A stretch of 64,000 bases of DNA from Chryseobacterium indoltheticum (GCF_003815915.1 NZ_CP033929.1:2170001-2234000), one strand, 5' to 3'. Counted from the first letter of the stretch, positions 1 through 10,077 are shown. Numbers and translations are program-made. Notes: generated from the sequence alone by a model not told the origin.

Positions 1-894
1 AAAAAAGAATATTATGATTATGCGATGTCTTGGGCAAATAATCACAAATGGGATCTGATGCGCGGAACATATACTCGAAATGCCGATCATCAGGCTTGCG
101 GACAAACTTATATTGATTTGTATGAAATCGACGGAAAGAAACATCCGGAAAGAATTAAAAATGTAAAAGCCTCGATGGACAGCATGATTGCAACACCAAA
201 AGTAGATGATTGGTGGTGGATTGATGCACTTCAAATGTCGATGCCGATTTTCACGAAATTAGGCAGAATTACAGGAGAACAAAAATACTTTGATAAAAAC
301 TACGAAATGTATGCTTACACAAAATATAAGCATGGAGGAAACGGTCTGTACAATCCGGTAGACAAAATTTGGTGGCGTGACAAAAGTTTTGTTCCACCTT
401 ACAAAGAACCGAATGGTGAAGATTGCTATTGGAGTAGAGGAAACGGGTGGGTAGTGGCTGCTTTGGCAAAAACACTTGATGATACGCCAAAATCTGACCC
501 TCATTATCAGGAATATTTGCAGGACTATAAAGATTTGTTGGCTGCTTTGCTTCCGCTTCAGAGAGAAGACGGTTTTTGGAATGTGAGTTTGCACGATCCA
601 AACAATTTCGGAGGAAAAGAAATGACCGGAACGGCTTTATTCGTTTACGGAATGGCGTATGGAATAAATAATAACCTCATCGACAGAGATACTTATCTGC
701 CGGTTTTGGTAAAAGCCTGGAATGCCATTGCAAAAGATTCTGTACAACCTAATGGATTTTTGGGTTGGGTACAAGGAACGGGAAAAGAGCCAAAAGACGG
801 TCAACCGCTTTCTGTAAGTAAAGAACCAGATTTTGAAGACTACGGTTTAGGCTGCTTACTGCTTGCAGGAAGCGAAGTGTATAAATTGAAATAA
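1..894 (+). CDS. Unsaturated rhamnogalacturonyl hydrolase, GH88/GH105 type (5' end outside window)
   Basis: The reading frame is open from the first base, so the true start lies upstream; 297 C-terminal residues are visible. The family removes the unsaturated galacturonyl residue from oligosaccharides released by rhamnogalacturonan lyases. Visible landmarks typical of the (alpha/alpha)6 barrel are YYDYAMSWANNHKWDLM at the very start, DDWWWIDALQMSMP with an Asp in the usual active-site position, EDCYWSRGNGWVVAALA, and EMTGTALFVYGMAYGI near the end. It precedes rhaT and SusC/D, which fits release and uptake of rhamnose from pectin side chains. Whether it is exported cannot be judged without the N-terminus. 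The family call is firm from motif pattern; exact GH88 versus GH105 assignment is inferred. Confidence 0.85.
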   Translation, partial: KKEYYDYAMSWANNHKWDLMRGTYTRNADHQACGQTYIDLYEIDGKKHPERIKNVKASMDSMIATPKVDDWWWIDALQMSMPIFTKLGRITGEQKYFDKNYEMYAYTKYKHGGNGLYNPVDKIWWRDKSFVPPYKEPNGEDCYWSRGNGWVVAALAKTLDDTPKSDPHYQEYLQDYKDLLAALLPLQREDGFWNVSLHDPNNFGGKEMTGTALFVYGMAYGINNNLIDRDTYLPVLVKAWNAIAKDSVQPNGFLGWVQGTGKEPKDGQPLSVSKEPDFEDYGLGCLLLAGSEVYKLK

Positions 895-916
895 ATTTCA
901 TTTTTAACCAAATTGA

Positions 917-952
917 AAGACTTAATGATGAAAATTGTTAAGTCTTTTTTTG
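917..952 (+). terminator. Rho-independent terminator after the GH105 gene
   Basis: A perfect 9-bp inverted repeat, AAGACTTAA paired with TTAAGTCTT, is followed by a run of T. It lies 22 bases after the stop codon and separates the GH105 gene from rhaT. Confidence 0.8.
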
Positions 953-1154
953 TTGATTTAATACTGTATGATGCTTCTAAATTATTAAAAGGTTAAGAAA
1001 AGTAAGATTCAGTGTTATTTTTGGTAAAATATTTTAAAGTGAAAATAACTAAAAATTAATATAACTGTCAATAAAACAGTAGATTGAAAAATACATGCAT
1101 AACATTAGAAAAAATCTTATTTTTCCAAAAAGTTTAAGCATGACACTACAAGAT
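953..1154. other. Intergenic region upstream of rhaT
   Basis: This AT-rich stretch between the terminator and the operator-like site has no convincing reading frame and no structure I can name. It presumably holds the rhaT promoter, but I see no exact TAnnTTTG box. Confidence 0.4.
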
Positions 1155-1170
1155 GCGCAATCGATTACAT
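1155..1170. promoter_or_regulatory. Putative LacI-type operator upstream of rhaT
   Basis: GCGCAATCGATTACAT is a near-palindrome centred on CG, 36 bases before the rhaT start. The reverse complement of the site upstream of the GH28 gene (23865-23880) shares GCAATCG, one variable base, then TTACAT. The central-CG palindrome is characteristic of LacI-family operators. No LacI regulator is encoded in the window, so the binding protein is unknown. Confidence 0.45.
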
Positions 1171-1206
1171 CTTGTTAATTTTCAAACTCAACCAATACGA
1201 TAAATT

Positions 1207-2295
1207 ATGAATGCATTATTAGGGATTTTATTTCATTTTTTAGGAGGATTTTCTTCAGGAAGTTTCTATTTGCCTTACAAAAAGGTAAAAGGCTGGTCTT
1301 GGGAAACGTTTTGGTTGATAGGTGGTACTTTCTCATGGATTATCGTTCCGCCATTGGCAGCATTTCTAACGATTCCTAATTTTTGGGATATTATACAAAA
1401 TGAAAGTTCATCTATTTTAGGGCTTACATTTTTATTCGGTGCCCTTTGGGGAATTGGAGGCTTTATGTATGGCTTGGGAGTTCGCTACTTAGGGGTTGCT
1501 CTCGGAAGCAGTATTATGTTAGGGTTAACGATGGTAATTGGTTCGCTTGTTCCTTCAATTTTTTATGAATTTTCTCCACAAGACGGAAAAGATAATATTG
1601 GTTTAATGCTTTCAAACTCATGGGGGCAGATGGTTCTATTGGGGCTTTTTGTATGCGTTATCGGAATTATTATCAGCGGAAAAGCTGGTGTGATGAAAGA
1701 TAAAGAGCTTAAAACAGATTCAATAGATCCGCACGGTGTAGAAGTAAAAACAGAATATAAATTTGGCTTAGGTTTAACTGTTGCTATTATTTCAGGAGTT
1801 TTAAGTGCCTGTTTTAATTTCGGATTAGAAGCTGGGAAACCAATGGCAAATGTTGCTAATGAAGCCTGGAAAATAGCAAATCCTTCACAAGGTGAGTTTT
1901 TGTTTCAGAATAATGTGACCTATGTAGTGGTACTTTGGGGCGGAATGGCTTCTAATCTTATTGGTTGCCTTTATCTTTCATTTAAAAATAAATCCTATAC
2001 AGATTACGTCAAAAAAAATGTACCAGTTGCAAAAAATATCATTTTCTGTGCATTGGCAGGAACGATGTGGTTTTTACAGTTTTTCTTTTACGGGATGGGA
2101 GAGAGCAAACTAGGGAATGGTCCAAGTTCATGGATCTTACACATGGCATTTATCATTTTGATTGCTAATTTGTGGGGCGTTATCATCAAAGAATGGAAAG
2201 GCGTTTCCAAAAAAACTATTACCACGATTTCCGTGGGAATGATTGTCATGTTTATCTCAATTTTAATTGTAGGATACGGAAATTCATTACGATAA
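1207..2295 (+). CDS. rhaT: L-rhamnose/H+ symporter RhaT
   Basis: A 362-residue inner-membrane protein with about ten hydrophobic segments. It takes up L-rhamnose with a proton. The N-terminal GILFHFLGG...SFYLPYKKVKGWSWETFW matches the signature of enterobacterial RhaT (FYAPFKKVKKWSWETMW), and LFGALWGIGGFMYGLGVRYLG and FLQFFFYGMGESKLG are also RhaT-like. Length is close to the roughly 344 residues of E. coli RhaT. It is monocistronic, with terminators on either side, and is the inner-membrane step between the SusC/D outer-membrane complex and the isomerase. A LacI-type operator candidate lies just upstream. Confidence 0.93.
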   Translation: MNALLGILFHFLGGFSSGSFYLPYKKVKGWSWETFWLIGGTFSWIIVPPLAAFLTIPNFWDIIQNESSSILGLTFLFGALWGIGGFMYGLGVRYLGVALGSSIMLGLTMVIGSLVPSIFYEFSPQDGKDNIGLMLSNSWGQMVLLGLFVCVIGIIISGKAGVMKDKELKTDSIDPHGVEVKTEYKFGLGLTVAIISGVLSACFNFGLEAGKPMANVANEAWKIANPSQGEFLFQNNVTYVVVLWGGMASNLIGCLYLSFKNKSYTDYVKKNVPVAKNIIFCALAGTMWFLQFFFYGMGESKLGNGPSSWILHMAFIILIANLWGVIIKEWKGVSKKTITTISVGMIVMFISILIVGYGNSLR

Positions 2296-2360
2296 TAAAC
2301 GTATTGCATTATAGACTTTATTTTATCATATTCATATAGTTAGAGTTAAAAGCTCAATTT

Positions 2361-2387
2361 GGCACTGATATGTTTCGGTGCCTTTTT
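2361..2387 (+). terminator. Rho-independent terminator of rhaT
   Basis: The stem GGCACTGA/TCGGTGCC (one G-T pair) is followed by TTTTT, 65 bases after the rhaT stop. Confidence 0.75.
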
Positions 2388-2631
2388 ATGTTTATAATAA
2401 AATAATTTTGGGGTTGTAATTTGAGCATTGTCAATATAATATTATTTTATACTTAATTATTTATCAAATCTAACATAATTGAATTACTAATTATTTTGAA
2501 AATTTGAATTGATATATCTAAAAAATTAAGATAAATTATGAATTTTATGGTGCAGGATATTGCAGGATGCCAGAACTTCTGTAACTGTGTACTTTGGTAC
2601 GTGATAATAATGTAAATAAAAGTTAATATAT
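2388..2631. other. Leader region upstream of SusC
   Basis: This AT-rich region contains a short direct repeat, GTGCAGGAT then ATTGCAGGAT, near 2550. TACTTTGG at 2590-2597 resembles a TAnnTTTG promoter box with one spacer base missing. Nothing else is recognisable. Confidence 0.3.
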
Positions 2632-5600
2632 ATGTCTTTAATAATTAAACAGAAGAATTTTAAGCCACTCATCGCACCGCTATTTTTGCTTGCGTCTGGC
2701 TTTATGTTCGGACAAAAGGCAGTAAGTGATACTGCAAAGACTGATACTAAAGATATCGAAGAGGTAGTAGTTATCGGATATGGTAAAGTGAAAAAATCTG
2801 ACCTTACCGGATCTGTATCCTCAGTATCTGCGAAAGATCTTGCTGCAACTCCTTCTATGAATGCTTTGCAGGCATTGCAGGGTAGAGCTGCCGGACTAAA
2901 TATTGTAACGGCAGGTGGTGCTCCCGGAGCAAGTGCAAATGTTACAATTCGTGGTGGTGCCTCAATCACTCAAGCAACAGAGCCATTGTATATTGTAGAT
3001 GGTTTTCAATTGGATAATGCATTAAATATTATCAATCCTAATGATATTGAAAGTATTGATGTCTTGAAAGGTGCTTCTGCCATTGCAATCTATGGTTCTC
3101 GTGGTTCTAATGGTATTATAGTTATTAAAACGAAAAGCGGAAAAAAAGGGAGAATCACCATTCAGTATAACTCTTTTATGGCATTTGATATGCTTTCTAA
3201 GAAGCTGGATATGGTTTCCAATCCTGAGCAATATGTGAAATATCAGTATGAAATGGCACAGCTTCAGGGAAAAACAACCCAGTGGAGTAATGTTTTTGAT
3301 AATAGCTTAGGGATCGATTCACCAGGATTTTATACAGGAGCATTTAGCAGAATCAGTAATCGATACGGATCGGAAAACGGATTAGACTGGCAAGAAAAAA
3401 TGCTTGGCGGAACTGGGATGACTCAGAATCATAATGTAAGTGTTTCCGCAGGTACAGATAAAACACAGGCATTTATCAGTTACAACTATAACAAACAAGA
3501 CGGGTTATTACAAAATTTCAGCGAAACTAGAAATTCATTACGTGCAAATATCAATTCAGAATTGTATAAAGGGATACGTTTAGATTTCAGCTCAATGTTT
3601 ACTTCCAATTCTACAAATGGAGGCGGTGCATATTCAGGAATGAAAAAAATATTACTACAGCCGATTACCGGAGGAACATTGTTCACGCAGGATCAGTTGT
3701 TTAATACACAGACATTTGGGGATTATTCAAGCTTAGATTCTTCCTTTGATACGGAAAACCCGTATATTGAAACGGCGGCATCCACTCAAAACAGAAGAAC
3801 CAGAACATTTTTAGCGAATGTAGGTCTTGAATTTGATTTATTTAAAGACTTTACATTTAGAACTGCGGGTTCTTATAACTGGACCAACGCTAAATCTACT
3901 TCATTTTCAGATAGAAACTCCCGTGCATTTCTTACAGATCCTATAAATACAGGGATAAACGGAAGTATTGGGAATTCTGAAGCTTATCGTTATCAGATCA
4001 CAAATACATTAACGTACAATAAAACTTTAGGTGAAAAACATAAATTCACTGGTTTAATCGGTAATGAAATCTTATACCAGGAAAATGAAAGCAATAGTAT
4101 GAGATTGATAAAATTTCCTACTATTCTAAATTACGGGTTAGATGATATTACAAATGCTACCGTTGCCGATAAAGATGCAGATAGATCTTCTTATAGTTTA
4201 CTTTCATATTTTGGTCGTGTAAACTATAATTATGATAATCGTTATTTGTTAACAGCTACCTTACGTCATGATGGTTCTTCAAAATTTAAAGATAATCTTT
4301 GGGGAATGTTTCCATCTGCAGCTGTAGCTTGGCGTGTTTCTGAAGAAGGTTTTTGGAAAAATTCTAAAATTGATAATTATATCAATGACTTGAAGTTAAG
4401 AGGAGAATATGGTGTGGTTGGTAATAATGGTATTCCAAATAATGTATTTAGAACCAATGTCGTAGGTACAGATTATCCTACTAATAATACCGTGGGTAAT
4501 TTAGCTTTAGTAACAAACTCTGTTTTAGGTAATCGTGGTGTAGAGTGGGAGTCGATGAGATCTACAAATATTGGGGTTGATCTTGCTTTGTTTAACAGCA
4601 GAATCAAATTAACTTCTGAATGGTACAATAACAACGTAAGTGGAATGTTATTGGAAACTGTACTTCCTGCATCCACAGGATATAAAAGTCAGTTTGTAAA
4701 TGTAGGTTCTATGGTAAACAGAGGTATGGAATTTACATTAAATTCAATCAACTTAAAATCTGAAAACTTCAGATGGTCTACCGATGCCAATGTAGGTTTC
4801 AATAAGTCAAAAGTACTATCACTTGATGGTGGGAGAACTTTTAGAAATTTCAGCGTAGGAGGTAACAGATCAGGTATGGTAACTTATTATGCGACCGTTG
4901 GAGAAGAACTGGGAGATATGTACGGATATGTTTATCAGGGAATTTATACCACTGATGACTTTACACAGGCTGGAAACGGAACATTAACTCTAAAACCGGG
5001 AGTTGTAAAACCTGCTTCTGGAACTCCAAAACCGGGTGATATTAAATTTGCTGCTGATAATGAAGCAGGAGATCAGTTTACAAGAAAATTGGTGAAAATT
5101 GGAAATGGTACTCCGGATTTTATTGGAGGAATTAGTAATAATTTTTCTTACAAAGGTTTTGATCTTGCGGTATTTTTGAAATTCAGCGTCGGTGGTGATG
5201 TGTACAATGCGACCAAACACAGTATGAGTCCGTATGCAATGTTCCAGAATGTACCTTCAGAATTTGGAGATAACTATTATCATGTGATAGATCCTAATAC
5301 AGGGCAGGCTGCAACAAGTTTGGTGAGACTAAAAGAGCTTAATCCTAATGAAGATTCAAGTCTTTGGAGTTTAGGTACAACCAATTCTAGCTACATCACT
5401 TATCCTTCATCATACTATGTAGAAGACGGTTCGTATTTAAGAGTTTCTATGGTAACATTAGGCTATTCTTTTTCTAAAGAATTCTTAAGCCATATTAAAT
5501 TGACCAATGCACGTATCTATGCAACAGTTAATAACTTAGCAACCATTACTGGTTATTCCGGATTTGACCCGGAAGTTTCAGCAGCAAGTGGTGTTGCGGT

Positions 5601-5673
5601 AACACCTGGTTATGATAGTTCTTCATTCCCAAGATCTAGAAGTTATGTTTTAGGGATCAATCTTACTTTTTAA
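2632..5673 (+). CDS. SusC/RagA-family TonB-linked outer membrane transporter
   Basis: A 1013-residue TonB-dependent transporter for oligosaccharide import. Residues 1-28 are a signal peptide ending in FMFGQ. The usual N-terminal carboxypeptidase-like domain is absent and a TonB-box-like segment EEVVVIGYGKVKKSDLTGSV follows directly. The plug domain is recognisable from LQGRAAGLNIVTAGGAPG, VTIRGGASI, PLYIVDGF and GSRGSNGIIVIKTK; the rest is a 22-strand-barrel-like sequence ending in RSYVLGINLTF, as SusC proteins do. SusD follows after 18 bases, so the two are co-transcribed. Neighbouring genes suggest that rhamnose-containing pectin oligosaccharides are the substrate; that is inference. Confidence 0.95.
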   Translation: MSLIIKQKNFKPLIAPLFLLASGFMFGQKAVSDTAKTDTKDIEEVVVIGYGKVKKSDLTGSVSSVSAKDLAATPSMNALQALQGRAAGLNIVTAGGAPGASANVTIRGGASITQATEPLYIVDGFQLDNALNIINPNDIESIDVLKGASAIAIYGSRGSNGIIVIKTKSGKKGRITIQYNSFMAFDMLSKKLDMVSNPEQYVKYQYEMAQLQGKTTQWSNVFDNSLGIDSPGFYTGAFSRISNRYGSENGLDWQEKMLGGTGMTQNHNVSVSAGTDKTQAFISYNYNKQDGLLQNFSETRNSLRANINSELYKGIRLDFSSMFTSNSTNGGGAYSGMKKILLQPITGGTLFTQDQLFNTQTFGDYSSLDSSFDTENPYIETAASTQNRRTRTFLANVGLEFDLFKDFTFRTAGSYNWTNAKSTSFSDRNSRAFLTDPINTGINGSIGNSEAYRYQITNTLTYNKTLGEKHKFTGLIGNEILYQENESNSMRLIKFPTILNYGLDDITNATVADKDADRSSYSLLSYFGRVNYNYDNRYLLTATLRHDGSSKFKDNLWGMFPSAAVAWRVSEEGFWKNSKIDNYINDLKLRGEYGVVGNNGIPNNVFRTNVVGTDYPTNNTVGNLALVTNSVLGNRGVEWESMRSTNIGVDLALFNSRIKLTSEWYNNNVSGMLLETVLPASTGYKSQFVNVGSMVNRGMEFTLNSINLKSENFRWSTDANVGFNKSKVLSLDGGRTFRNFSVGGNRSGMVTYYATVGEELGDMYGYVYQGIYTTDDFTQAGNGTLTLKPGVVKPASGTPKPGDIKFAADNEAGDQFTRKLVKIGNGTPDFIGGISNNFSYKGFDLAVFLKFSVGGDVYNATKHSMSPYAMFQNVPSEFGDNYYHVIDPNTGQAATSLVRLKELNPNEDSSLWSLGTTNSSYITYPSSYYVEDGSYLRVSMVTLGYSFSKEFLSHIKLTNARIYATVNNLATITGYSGFDPEVSAASGVAVTPGYDSSSFPRSRSYVLGINLTF

Positions 5674-5691
5674 TATTTAATTGTTTCAATC

Positions 5692-7755
5692 ATGAAAAAT
5701 ATATTTACTAATCGCAGCGTTTTAAAAAAACTAATCATAGTTCCATCTATTTTGATTGCTGGTTTAAGTATCAATGCGTGCAGCGAAGATTTTTTAAATC
5801 AACCTGCTTATAATTCATCAGATACAGAATCGGTATTTACCAATATAGAAACTGCAGATGCTTTTGTTCAGGGTTTATATAGAGGTCTTGTTCCTACCGA
5901 AATGTTCTATCAGTTAGGAGCTGGCGACACAGTTACTCACTCTGCAGAAGACGGATCAACAAATAATTCTAAATACAATATTTGTAATTATCAGTACGAT
6001 GCAAAAACACCCAATACGGTTACAGGAATTTATTCTGCAATGTATGCGGTGATCGAAAGAACCAATATTGCCATCGACAGATTACCAGATATGCCGGCAA
6101 GCCAAAAGCGTGATGCATTATTGGCAGAAGCAAAGGCCATTCGTGCATTTTGCTACTACAACCTGATCAGAGTGTATGGTGATGTACCAGCAATTTGGAT
6201 TCCTTTAGAAGAAGCAGATCCTAATGATCCTAATACTCTTTATCCTAAACGTAGTTCGCGTGATGTGATTTATGATAAAGTGATTGCTGATATACAAGAA
6301 TCCATAAACAATATGCCTGCTTCTAACGGAACACCGGAAAGATTAAACAAGCAGTCAACCAATGCCCTTTTAGCAAAAATCGCTTTGTATGCAGCAGGAT
6401 ATTCTCTTCGTTGGGATCTGAATACAAATTCGCCGGGGATAATGTCTCGCCGTCCGGATAATGCCAGAGTTCAGCAATTATACCAAATTGCAGATGCTGC
6501 ATTAGATTCTGTAATTAAGGGCGGAACCAATAGTTTGGTACAGGCTCAGGGAGGAAAAAGTGGTTTTGAAGCTTTGTGGTTTAATTTCGACAGAAGAAAC
6601 TTTTCAACCGTAAATCAGGAAATGATGTGGCACATCGCTTCTTATGGACCTAATACGAACTCAGCATTTGGAGTATATGCTCATCCGGGATCAAGAGGAG
6701 GTACTTATGGTTCTCGTAAAGCGTTACAGTTTATACTTCCAAGTTATTATCTGTCTTTTAATGCTGCAGATAAGCGCAGAGATGTTGCTACTACTTCTTA
6801 TAGTATTTACTTCTTGAACTCTGGTAATGCAAGTGATACATGGGTAGATGTAGGAACAACCTATTCGTGCATTATGCCGGGTAAGTTTAGAATCTCTTGG
6901 TGTGTGGAGCCACAAGCTGCAGATTCACGTAATTTGAATATTCCTATCATCAGATACGCAGATGTATTATTAATGTATGCTGAAACACAAAATTATTTAA
7001 ATAACGGACCTACCGCTGCAGGAATTGCTGCTTTAATGGAAGTAAGAAACAGAGCCGGAATCGGTTCATTACCAATACCAAGCGGTCAGCAGGCTTTTGA
7101 ATCAGCACTTGTTCAGGAGCGTAAGTGGGAATTTTCGGACGAATTTATGCTTCGTACTGATTTAATCAGAATGAATCGTATCGCAAGCGAAATTGAAGCG
7201 ACAAAACAAGCTATGAAAAACTTATCAAACCGTACAGGTCAGTTTGCGTCAACACCGGTTTATCGTTTGTATAAATTTCATAAAAATGCTCAGGTTTACG
7301 GAGATCCGTTCTTGGCAGTTACTTATATTGATTTAACTAATCCTGCACAGATTGCACAGGTTCAGGCAGTTCCTACCAGTTCAGCTGGGTATGCTGCTTA
7401 TCAAACGACTTTGAAGGCTATTGCATTAGCGAACGGACAAACTTCAACAGCTGATGACAAATGGTATCCTGTAAATATGTTCCAGGCTTATACAAGTACA
7501 TTCAATGGTAATGCAAGAAAAGCTGTAGGATTTACAGGAGGATTTAATACACTTCAGGTTGGTAATATTATTTATACAAAACCAACGGGTTCAGCTGAAA
7601 ATGGCGGAACATATCCAAACTGGATCGAAGGTGGCGGAGACGGTCTGTTCTACGGATTTGTACCTAATAAAACAGAATTACTTCCTTTTGCGGCAGCGTC
7701 TGCGGGGCATCCGTTAATTGATAATCCAAATCTTACTCAGCTTCCTGGATATTAA
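5692..7755 (+). CDS. SusD/RagB-family glycan-binding lipoprotein
   Basis: A 687-residue surface lipoprotein that partners SusC as the lid of the import complex. The signal peptide ends in the lipobox-like LSINAC, with Cys 30 as the predicted lipidated residue. SusD features include EDFLNQPAYN after the lipid anchor, the helical segment LLAEAKAIRAFCYYNLIRVYGDVP (TPR-like region), NALLAKIALYAAGY, NIPIIRYADVLLMYAE and LVQERKWEFSDEFMLRTDLIR. At 687 residues it is longer than typical SusD (about 550), with extra sequence in the C-terminal third. Confidence 0.93.
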   Translation: MKNIFTNRSVLKKLIIVPSILIAGLSINACSEDFLNQPAYNSSDTESVFTNIETADAFVQGLYRGLVPTEMFYQLGAGDTVTHSAEDGSTNNSKYNICNYQYDAKTPNTVTGIYSAMYAVIERTNIAIDRLPDMPASQKRDALLAEAKAIRAFCYYNLIRVYGDVPAIWIPLEEADPNDPNTLYPKRSSRDVIYDKVIADIQESINNMPASNGTPERLNKQSTNALLAKIALYAAGYSLRWDLNTNSPGIMSRRPDNARVQQLYQIADAALDSVIKGGTNSLVQAQGGKSGFEALWFNFDRRNFSTVNQEMMWHIASYGPNTNSAFGVYAHPGSRGGTYGSRKALQFILPSYYLSFNAADKRRDVATTSYSIYFLNSGNASDTWVDVGTTYSCIMPGKFRISWCVEPQAADSRNLNIPIIRYADVLLMYAETQNYLNNGPTAAGIAALMEVRNRAGIGSLPIPSGQQAFESALVQERKWEFSDEFMLRTDLIRMNRIASEIEATKQAMKNLSNRTGQFASTPVYRLYKFHKNAQVYGDPFLAVTYIDLTNPAQIAQVQAVPTSSAGYAAYQTTLKAIALANGQTSTADDKWYPVNMFQAYTSTFNGNARKAVGFTGGFNTLQVGNIIYTKPTGSAENGGTYPNWIEGGGDGLFYGFVPNKTELLPFAAASAGHPLIDNPNLTQLPGY

Positions 7756-7810
7756 TCGATAATAAACACCAAATCAAAATATTAACTAATAATTAACCTT
7801 AATGAATTGA

Positions 7811-7897
7811 CCGTACAGCTGAATCGAAAAGTGATAAATATCAGTGTTAATTTATCTTTAAATAATCGATTCAGCAGTATAGTACGGGATGCTGTAC
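7811..7897. repeat. Inverted repeat upstream of the aldolase gene
   Basis: CCGTACAGCTGAATCGA (7811-7827) faces TCGATTCAGC (7866-7875) and GTACGG (7882-7887), giving 10-bp and 6-bp perfect arms. A third piece, GCTGTAC at 7891-7897, can pair with the same left arm. The repeat lies just before the promoter box at 7912, so it could be an operator for the rhamnose regulator or an attenuating hairpin after SusD. Confidence 0.6.
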
Positions 7898-7911
7898 AAA
7901 ATACTACAGTC

Positions 7912-7919
7912 TAAATTTG
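7912..7919 (+). promoter_or_regulatory. Promoter -7 box for the aldolase/dehydrogenase gene
   Basis: TAAATTTG matches the Bacteroidota -7 consensus TAnnTTTG exactly. The -33 element is weak (CTG about 17 bases upstream, inside the inverted repeat). It gives a leader of roughly 28 bases before the ATG at 7951. Confidence 0.55.
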
Positions 7920-7950
7920 GGTTAAAATTCAGAAAACAAAAAGAAAACAA

Positions 7951-10053
7951 ATGGAAAACGTAAAAACATTTAAATACGTAGATTATTTATGGGATGATAG
8001 CAAAGCGGCATCTTTCGGAGACGATCAGGTGGCTTTATTTTTATACCGTTCAAACATATTAGGAGCAGATCTTAGAATTACAAATTATGGTGGTGGTAAC
8101 ACAAGTTGCAAAACCATCGAAAAAGACCCGTTGACGAATGAAGAAGTTGAGGTAATGTGGGTAAAAGGTTCAGGTGGTGACATCGGAACTTTGACTAGAA
8201 AAGGAATCGCCGGATTATATACGGAAAGACTGAGAAATCTGAAAAATGTTTACGGAGGTTTAGCAGACGAAGACAGAATGGTAGGTTTATTCGATCACTG
8301 TATTTTCGATTTGGAAAGCAAAGCGCCTTCTATTGATACGCCTCTTCACGGTTTACTTCCATTTAAACATATCGATCACCTTCACCCGGATGCATTAATT
8401 GCAGTTGCAGCAGCAAAAGACAGCGAAGCAATTACCAAAGAAATCTGGGGAGACACAATGGGTTGGGTGCCTTGGCAGAGACCTGGCTTCGACTTAGGTT
8501 TACAGCTTGAAAAATGTTTGGCTGATAATCCCGGAATCAGAGGAATCGTTTTAGGAAGCCACGGATTATTCACTTGGGGAGACACTTCGTACGAATGTTA
8601 CATGAACAGTTTGGAAGTAATCGAAACCGCTTCTGAATATATCGCTAAAAAAATCGAAGAAAACGGACAGGTTTTCGGAGGTCAAAAAGTAGAATCTCTT
8701 CCTGCTGAAGAACGTAAAAATAAAGCGGCTCAATTGATGCCCTTATTGAGAGGTTTAGCTTCTTCTGAAAATAGAATGGTTGGTCATTTCACAGACAGTG
8801 ATGTTGTTTTAGAATACATCAACAGTAACGATTTGGAGCGTTTAGCACCATTGGGAACTTCTTGTCCGGACCACTTTTTAAGAACAAAGATTCAACCTTT
8901 AGTGTTGACTTTAGATAAAAATGAAGATTTATCTGATTCTAAAGCTATTTTAGATAAATTAAATCCACTTTTCGAACAATACAGACAGGAATATAAAGAC
9001 TATTACGAGACTTGCAAACATCCAAACAGCCCTGCAATGCGTGACCCGAATCCTGTGATCATCATTTATCCGGGCGTTGGAATGTTCAGTTTCTCAAAAG
9101 ATAAGCAGACAACTCGTGTTGCGAACGAATTTTACGTCAATGCAATCAACGTAATGCGTGGTGCAGAAGCTATTTCTGAATACACTTCATTACCAAGACA
9201 GGAAGCATTCGATATCGAATATTGGCTACTTGAAGAAGCTAAATTGCAGAGAATGCCTAAAGAAAAACCTCTTTCAAGAAAAGTTGCGATCGTAACCGGT
9301 GCAGGAGGCGGAATCGGGCAGGCTATTGCTGACAAAATGGTTGCTGAAGGCGCAGTGGTTGTTTTTACAGACCTTAATCAGGAAGCGGTAGAATCTGTTA
9401 CCGCAAAATACAACAAAGATCAGGCAGTATCTGTTCCGTGTGATGTGACGAGCGAAGAATCTATTGCCAATGCTTTTAAGGAAGCTGTTTTAGCATTCGG
9501 TGGAGTAGATATCATCGTTCATTCTGCAGGTCTGGCTATTTCTAAATCTTTGGAAGATACAACTACGAAAGACTGGGATTTATTGGAGAATGTATTGGTA
9601 AAAGGTCAGTTTATGATGGCTAAAAGCGGTACTGAAATTATGAAAAAGCAAAATTTAGGTGGAGACATCGTGAATATTGCAAGTAAAAACGGATTGGTTG
9701 CCGGACCAAATAACGTAGCGTACGGAACTGCAAAAGCAGCTCAACAGCACATGACAAGATTATTGGCAGCAGAATTGGCAGCAGATAAGATCCGTGTAAA
9801 TGTTGTAAATCCTGACGGAGTTATCGTTGGAAGTAAAATCTGGGAAGGTTCTTGGGCAGAAGGTCGTGCAAAAGCAAACGGAATTTCTGTAGAAGAATTA
9901 CCTGCATTTTACGCAAAGAGAAATTTATTAAACGAAATTATACTTCCTGAAGATATCGCCAACGGAGTTTTCGCTTGTGTTGCGATTTTAGATAAAACGA
10001 CAGGAAATATTATCAATGTAGATGGCGGAATGGCTAATGCTTTCCCAAGATAA
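7951..10053 (+). CDS. Bifunctional rhamnulose-1-phosphate aldolase / lactaldehyde dehydrogenase (SDR)
   Basis: A 700-residue cytoplasmic fusion. Residues 1 to about 430 are a class II aldolase domain (zinc-type, PLHGLLPFKHIDHLHPDAL with the metal-binding His cluster, GSHGLFTWGD). It should split L-rhamnulose-1-phosphate into dihydroxyacetone phosphate and L-lactaldehyde. Residues about 445-700 are a short-chain dehydrogenase: VTGAGGGIGQ for NAD binding, IVNIASKNG, the catalytic YGTAK, and the end NIINVDGGMA. This half is known in the family to oxidise lactaldehyde to lactate. Known relatives are called RhaE, RhaEW or YuxG. The isomerase gene follows after 216 bases of palindromic repeats. Confidence 0.92.
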   Translation: MENVKTFKYVDYLWDDSKAASFGDDQVALFLYRSNILGADLRITNYGGGNTSCKTIEKDPLTNEEVEVMWVKGSGGDIGTLTRKGIAGLYTERLRNLKNVYGGLADEDRMVGLFDHCIFDLESKAPSIDTPLHGLLPFKHIDHLHPDALIAVAAAKDSEAITKEIWGDTMGWVPWQRPGFDLGLQLEKCLADNPGIRGIVLGSHGLFTWGDTSYECYMNSLEVIETASEYIAKKIEENGQVFGGQKVESLPAEERKNKAAQLMPLLRGLASSENRMVGHFTDSDVVLEYINSNDLERLAPLGTSCPDHFLRTKIQPLVLTLDKNEDLSDSKAILDKLNPLFEQYRQEYKDYYETCKHPNSPAMRDPNPVIIIYPGVGMFSFSKDKQTTRVANEFYVNAINVMRGAEAISEYTSLPRQEAFDIEYWLLEEAKLQRMPKEKPLSRKVAIVTGAGGGIGQAIADKMVAEGAVVVFTDLNQEAVESVTAKYNKDQAVSVPCDVTSEESIANAFKEAVLAFGGVDIIVHSAGLAISKSLEDTTTKDWDLLENVLVKGQFMMAKSGTEIMKKQNLGGDIVNIASKNGLVAGPNNVAYGTAKAAQQHMTRLLAAELAADKIRVNVVNPDGVIVGSKIWEGSWAEGRAKANGISVEELPAFYAKRNLLNEIILPEDIANGVFACVAILDKTTGNIINVDGGMANAFPR

Positions 10054-10077
10054 TTATTGATTAATATATTTTATTTG

